Below are positions 59,647-64,000 of a DNA stretch of 64,000 nucleotides, in pieces (position 1 is the stretch's first letter; the number at the start of each line of letters is the position of its first letter). The position numbers were made by a program, and so were the translations under genes. The stretch covers positions 4,464,001-4,528,000 of the forward strand of contig CP053169.1 in assembly GCA_014607495.2 (NCBI GenBank). The letters run 5' to 3'. Source of the stretch: Carposina sasakii (Eukaryota; Arthropoda; Insecta; Lepidoptera; Carposinidae). The notes under the pieces were generated by a model. The model saw only the letters and a list, made by a program, of their open reading frames with translations. It made no database searches and was not told the DNA's origin.

Positions 59647-61515
59647 ATGAAAAACTACCAAGCGCCGACAGCGGCGGCGCTATGGTTGCTAACGTTCCTC
59701 CTGCCTATCCAAGAGACGCACAACGTCAACCCGATCACCTCGTTCATGAACTTCCTCCATGAGGGCACCCACCAATTCGACAACGAGCCTCCGGACCAAC
59801 AGAATCTGTTTTCCGAGTACGACTTCATCGTCGTCGGAGCAGGCACCGCCGGCTGCGTTGTCGCCAACCGACTCAGCGAAATACCCGAATGGAAGGTCCT
59901 ACTTGTCGAAGCAGGCCTCAATGAAAACTACATCATGGATATACCCTTGGTAGCAAATTATTTGCAATTCACTCCAGCAAACTGGAAATATAAAACGAAA
60001 CCTTCAAAAAAGTACTGCGCCGGATTCCAGAACCAGCAGTGTAGCTGGCCTCGTGGAAAAGTCATAGGAGGATCTAGTGTGCTCAACTACATGATATATA
60101 CTAGAGGATCGTCTCAGGACTATGATGCTTGGGATGCAATGGGAAACAAGGGGTGGTCTTGGGACAACGTATTGCCTTACTTTAAGAAAATAGAAAATTA
60201 TAACATACCGCAATTCGACAACGAGGAATATCACTCACAGGGCGGTTATTTAAACATAGAGCACGCACCCTTCAGGTCTACTAAAGGCAAAGCCTGGGTG
60301 AAAGGAGTTCAAGAGCTCGGCTTTGAATACGGGGACTTTAACGGTGATAAGCCCTCAGCTGTATCATTCTTACAATTATCAATGAAGAATGGTACACGTC
60401 ATAGTTCCAGCAGAGCCTACCTTCATCCTATAAACGGTAGAAAAAACCTGTACCTATCAAAAGGATCAATGGTAACAAAATTATTATTTGATGAAAGTAA
60501 TACTAAAGTAATAGGGGTTGAGTTAGAAAAAAACCTGCGAAGATACAAAATATTGGCTAGAAGGGAAGTTATTTTATCGGCCGGATCGATTAATTCACCT
60601 CAGTTGCTAATGTTGTCAGGAATCGGGCCAAAAGAACAATTGGAATCACTGGATATTCCAGTCATTAAAAATTTACCCGTAGGTCAGAATCTGATGGACC
60701 ACATAGCAGCTGGCGGTTTACACTTTGTCGTAAACAAACAAGACTTAACTGTCAGCACAGAATACCTACTAAATCACCTTGAATTAATTTTCAAATGGAT
60801 GAAAACCCACAAAGGACCTCTATCACTACCAGGAGGCTGTGAAGCGTTAGTATTTATGGAACTACAAGACAAATTCAACAGCACAGGCTGGCCTGACATG
60901 GAATTACTCTTTATCTCTGGAGGATTGAACGCAGATCCTCTATTAAAAAGCAATTTTGGATTCAATGAACAAATTTACCAGGAAACATACGGGCCATTGG
61001 AGAAGTCTGACACATTCATGGTATTCCCAATGCTAATGCGGCCTAAATCGAAAGGACAAATAACGTTACGAAGTCGTAACCCAAGAGTGCATCCAACGAT
61101 CGTACCGAATTACTTCGAATACTCGGAAGACTTGAAGAAAATTGTAGAAGGTATGAAGATTGCAATTCAAGTGGCGAAACAGCCGTCAATGAGGAAGGTC
61201 GGCGCTAAGTTGTACGATGTGCCTATTCGGGAATGTTTGAAACATGGGCCCTTTGGCAGCGATGCGTACTTCGCGTGTCAAGCTCAAATGTTCACGTTTA
61301 CTATATACCACCAGAGTGGGACTTGCAAGATGGGATTAGAAGAGGATCCAACCTCTGTAGTAGACGAAAGGCTGAGGGTCCATGGCATTGAGAGGCTGCG
61401 GGTGATGGACGCGAGTATCATGCCGGAGATCGTGTCGTGTCACACGAACGCTCCCGTCTATATGATTGCTGAGAAAGGAGCGGATATGATTAAACAAGAC
61501 TGGAATGTACTGTGA
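59647..61515 (+). CDS. GMC family FAD oxidoreductase, gene C (single coding exon, 622 aa)
   Basis: An uninterrupted frame beginning MKNYQAPTAAALWLL, with residues 8-20 hydrophobic, a likely signal peptide. The ATG directly follows an AG acceptor (CGTTTTCAG), so a non-coding first exon is expected upstream. FAD motif in YDFIVVGAGTAGCVVANRL (about residues 59-77); signature 1 GKVIGGSSVLN; signature 2 [16 protein letters not shown]. The catalytic pair is His555 (YHQSGTCKMG) and His599 (SCHTNAP), the glucose-oxidase-like His/His form. N-linked glycosylation sequons such as MKNGT are present. All conserved parts are intact and length is normal for the family. Expected role: FAD-dependent oxidation of a small alcohol or sugar outside the cell or in the secretory route; substrate unknown. 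It could in principle be an old retrocopy since the CDS has no intron, but no poly(A) tract was seen and the leader acceptor argues for a normal gene. Confidence 0.95.
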   Translation: MKNYQAPTAAALWLLTFLLPIQETHNVNPITSFMNFLHEGTHQFDNEPPDQQNLFSEYDFIVVGAGTAGCVVANRLSEIPEWKVLLVEAGLNENYIMDIPLVANYLQFTPANWKYKTKPSKKYCAGFQNQQCSWPRGKVIGGSSVLNYMIYTRGSSQDYDAWDAMGNKGWSWDNVLPYFKKIENYNIPQFDNEEYHSQGGYLNIEHAPFRSTKGKAWVKGVQELGFEYGDFNGDKPSAVSFLQLSMKNGTRHSSSRAYLHPINGRKNLYLSKGSMVTKLLFDESNTKVIGVELEKNLRRYKILARREVILSAGSINSPQLLMLSGIGPKEQLESLDIPVIKNLPVGQNLMDHIAAGGLHFVVNKQDLTVSTEYLLNHLELIFKWMKTHKGPLSLPGGCEALVFMELQDKFNSTGWPDMELLFISGGLNADPLLKSNFGFNEQIYQETYGPLEKSDTFMVFPMLMRPKSKGQITLRSRNPRVHPTIVPNYFEYSEDLKKIVEGMKIAIQVAKQPSMRKVGAKLYDVPIRECLKHGPFGSDAYFACQAQMFTFTIYHQSGTCKMGLEEDPTSVVDERLRVHGIERLRVMDASIMPEIVSCHTNAPVYMIAEKGADMIKQDWNVL

Positions 61516-61738
61516 AAATAGACAAATTTAGGAAATACCTCAAATCTGTGATTTACCTAGCTATATTTAATTTCTAGTCTAGGTTTATAAGTTTTAGAAC
61601 AAAAGTAAAGTTGCCTCTTTACGAAGATATAAGAAATACAATTAAAAATGATAAAGTACTACTACCTTACTATAGTAAACTATTGTAAGACCAACCGACC
61701 CTGAAGAACAGTCAGGCACATCACGCGAACTTATTTAT

Positions 61739-61744
61739 AAATAA
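61739..61744 (+). other. Possible polyadenylation signal of gene C
   Basis: AATAAA in TTTATAAATAAATT, 224 nt after the stop. Further AATAAA copies follow near 61940 and 62017, so 3' ends may vary. Confidence 0.5.
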
Positions 61745-62594
61745 ATTAATAACCTATTCAATTTGATGAAGATACAATGAGAACAATATAGACTAGCTTA
61801 TCACGCAGAGTCAAAAACTAGTAGACGAAAGTATTATTTAATTTAGTGTTTTTGGTGAAGAGGACAAGTTCGTGCAGTAATGAACAGGGACACATATCGG
61901 TAAAAAAAACCTTTAACATTTCTGTTTAAATATTAACAAATAAATCATGTGATATATTTGAATAGGCCATCGTTTGACTACATTATACCATCGATAAATA
62001 AGTAATATTAAATACCAATAAATTTAATTACTGTTATTCTATATAAGTATCATAAATCTGAGCGTTTATTTTATTTAAGTTGTAATTTATTTATTTTAAT
62101 ATGTGTAAGACTCAGTAAATAAATTATAAATAATTATGTAAAATGAAAATAAACTTAGATACGTTTGGCATAGGTAGATAAGTGCGTAAAATTAAAATAT
62201 GTATTATAGTAGAAACTGTCTATTATTACCTCCTTTCCGTAGATGTAAAATAAACGATGTCTATTTTGTTTTTAGGTCAGTAAGTTACTACTAACCGCAC
62301 CTTTTCATACTTGGTTATCAGCACGTATTTTTGTAAAAAAAAGTGTTTTTAGTAGAGATTATATTGTTATTAGGAAAGACCAAAACTAATTACAACATTC
62401 ATTTTAGAACTATTAACACTTGATGCCTAGGGTATCCCCATTAAAACTTAATAAGTATAAAATTTAATTACTATTGCATTTTGTCTTTTCCAAATCACAT
62501 TATACGTGCATGTGGTGGTGCAATGTGCCAAATATCAATCATGTAATAAAATGCTTGAACGAATCCTCGAAAAGGCGTCGACAAACGCAGGTAT

Positions 62595-62835
62595 TTATAG
62601 TCAATAGTGGACGCCCGCGACTTCGTCCGCGTGGACTGCAGAAAAAACAAAATGTCGAAATTATTCGGGATAAAAATATTTTCCCGGAATAAAAAGTAGC
62701 CTATGTGTTAATCCAGTGTATCAGCTAACTCCATACTAAATTTTATTAAAATTGCTCCAGCCTTTTTACGTGAAAGAGTAACAAACATCCATTCATACCC
62801 ACAAACTTTCGCATTTATAATATTAGTAAGATATC
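62595..62835 (-). repeat. Interspersed repeat, family R6a
   Basis: GTGGACGCCCGCGACTTCGT, CGTGGACTGCAGAAAAAACA, TATTTTCCCGGAATAAAAAG and TTTACGTGAAAGAGTAACAA, the reverse complement of 45475-45705. Confidence 0.7.
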
Positions 62836-63257
62836 TTTCCCGTGATTATCTTTCGATTGAGATCACTCTTGCTTGAGTGTAGGGTTACCAGATAAGAAGA
62901 CTCAAAAGTCAATTAGACAAAAAAAATGGGATTAGACAAATATTACATCGAGGGTTCGGCCACCACCTTTGAACTTCGGAATAGTGACGCCAGATACAAT
63001 TAAATAAATAAATATTACATAGATAGATAGAAAATTCTTTAATGCACTATAAAGTTATATAAAGGCGAACTTAATGCTACATAGCATTCTCTTCCAATAT
63101 TAAGTAATATAAGACGCCTATGATTATCATAAGCAATACAGCATCTCATGTTAAGTGTGAGTAGTGTGACTACTATTATTGTAGGTATGCCAACAATAAG
63201 AACTTAAAAATCTGTGACAGATAATGATTTTCATGAGTTCCCCAAATCTATTGATAC

Positions 63258-63752
63258 CACTGGCGGCTCGTCCTAAGGAGCGCTGGTGCAGTGCACTCCC
63301 ACCCACGAAGATTACATAGGTAATCTATATTTCTCTATATTTATAACAATCTTTCAATTCTACTATGTTTATACAATAGTGTCCGCGCGTTCGTCTCAAG
63401 TAAGTTGTAATCTTATGTATCGAGTGGAGCGCTAGCGATCGCGCTCCAATGAAACGTAATTTGGTACGATTCCTGGTACAGTATTCAATGAGTGCGAAAG
63501 AGACATACCGACATAGGCCGGCGCGTGAAACAGAAGATTTGGTATGAAAAATTAGCCTTATCTGGAGCGCCGCTCACATTAATTCGTAGTGTACGTATGC
63601 GGCCACAAGATGTCGCTTAGTCCGAGTTAGAACGCGATATGGTTGCCTTTAATGTATTTCATTAGGTCCTCTGAATTTAAATAAGAGTGAGGGTTTTGCT
63701 CATAATGAAAAAAATGTGAACCCCCATCTGAAAATACCAGGAGCCGCCTCTG
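63258..63752. mobile_element. hAT-like MITE, 495 bp, perfect 8-bp target duplication
   Basis: Termini CACTGGCGGCTCGTCC and CAGGAGCCGCCTCTG are imperfect inverted repeats of the CAGNGGCGGCTC kind seen in hAT elements. ATTGATAC occurs exactly at both borders (63250-63257 and 63753-63760), with T at position 2 and A at position 7 as in hAT target sites. No transposase frame, so non-autonomous. Unrelated in sequence to family H1. Confidence 0.9.
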
Positions 63753-63840
63753 ATTGATACCTATAGCATGTAGGCTGATTTAATTTGGTAGGTGTAAGAA
63801 AAGGTTATCTAGAGTTGGTTTCCAAATATTTCCTTTAAAT

Positions 63841-64000
63841 CAGTGGTTCCCAAAGTGGTCCAGGTGGACCCCCAGGGGTCCACAGGAGACTCGATGGGTG
63901 TCTACGTTGGCGTGAAAAAATAGGGGTTCACAAATAATTTGTATGTGGTGTAGGCCTGTACCTGTGTCCACCAGACCCAGTTAACTTTTAAAAGGGGTCT
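63841..64000. mobile_element. hAT-like MITE, family H1, cut by the window end
   Basis: Starts CAGTGGTTCCCAAAGTGGTC and follows the reversed 20384 element (CACAGGAGACTCGATGGG, CTACGTTGGCGTGAAAAAAT, TATGTGGTGTAGGCC) up to the end. The right terminus and duplication lie outside. Confidence 0.8.

Larger units (their letters stand above)
61760..64000. other. Downstream of gene C, no further gene seen
   Basis: AT-rich to about 62590, then repeats listed separately. No exon of a fourth GMC gene is visible before the window ends. Confidence 0.5.

Noticed and set aside
59647..61515. Gene C as a recent processed retrocopy
   Set aside because: No poly(A) tract or flanking duplication was seen, a splice acceptor directly precedes the ATG, and its protein is clearly distinct from A and B.
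1..64000. Flotillin-2 host-gene exons around the GMC cluster
   Set aside because: Considered because insect GMC clusters can lie in a flotillin-2 intron, but no flotillin-like coding segment was recognised on either strand; the host could lie outside the window.

Overview
This window looks like nuclear DNA of a moth or butterfly (Lepidoptera). It is AT-rich and intron-containing, with consensus GT/AG splice sites. It is also dense in repeats that I recognise as typical of lepidopteran genomes: an RTE-type non-LTR retrotransposon with a (TGA)n-like tail, a SINE sharing that tail, tRNA-derived SINEs, and small hAT-like and TA-flanked foldback elements. I see no bacterial, phage, CRISPR or rRNA content and no convincing tRNA gene. 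The species is not determined.

The only protein-coding genes I can support are three tandem paralogues of the glucose-methanol-choline (GMC) flavoprotein oxidoreductase family, all on the + strand. Gene A (26578-29674) has three coding exons and 617 aa. Gene B (32677-43841) has five coding exons and 619 aa; it had to be assembled from a 32-nt first exon and a 7.1-kb intron. Gene C (59647-61515) has one coding exon and 622 aa. Each has the N-terminal FAD-binding GxGxxG, both GMC signature segments, and the C-terminal catalytic His plus His/Asn pair. All three start with a hydrophobic segment, so they are probably secreted or membrane-anchored. Substrates cannot be told from sequence. Insect genomes often carry GMC clusters, in several species inside an intron of flotillin-2; no flotillin exon was recognised here.

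Layout: 1-26.2 kb has no recognised coding gene. It holds repeats and one plausible upstream leader exon with a splice donor at 6507/6508. 26.3-29.8 kb is gene A with a 5' leader exon. 29.8-32.5 kb is a short spacer. 32.5-44.5 kb is gene B, whose third intron carries a complete SINE, an inverted partner, and a 5'-truncated RTE copy with a 12-bp target duplication. 44.5-49.5 kb is repeats. 49.56-49.77 kb is a candidate untranslated first exon for gene C, followed by a 9.9-kb intron that contains a 1.1-1.2-kb inverted duplication and a tandemly duplicated SINE block. 59.6-61.7 kb is gene C. The last 2 kb holds two hAT-like elements.

No clearly new multi-gene system was found. The most informative observations are: the three paralogues share no coding intron position; gene C may have a leader uORF whose stop overlaps the main ATG; catalytic residues differ among paralogues (His/Asn versus His/His, and a Gly-to-Cys change in gene B); the inverted duplication preserves an empty site for a foldback element; and a 62-nt near-perfect hairpin resembles a pre-miRNA. 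Coordinates of repeats without target duplications are approximate.
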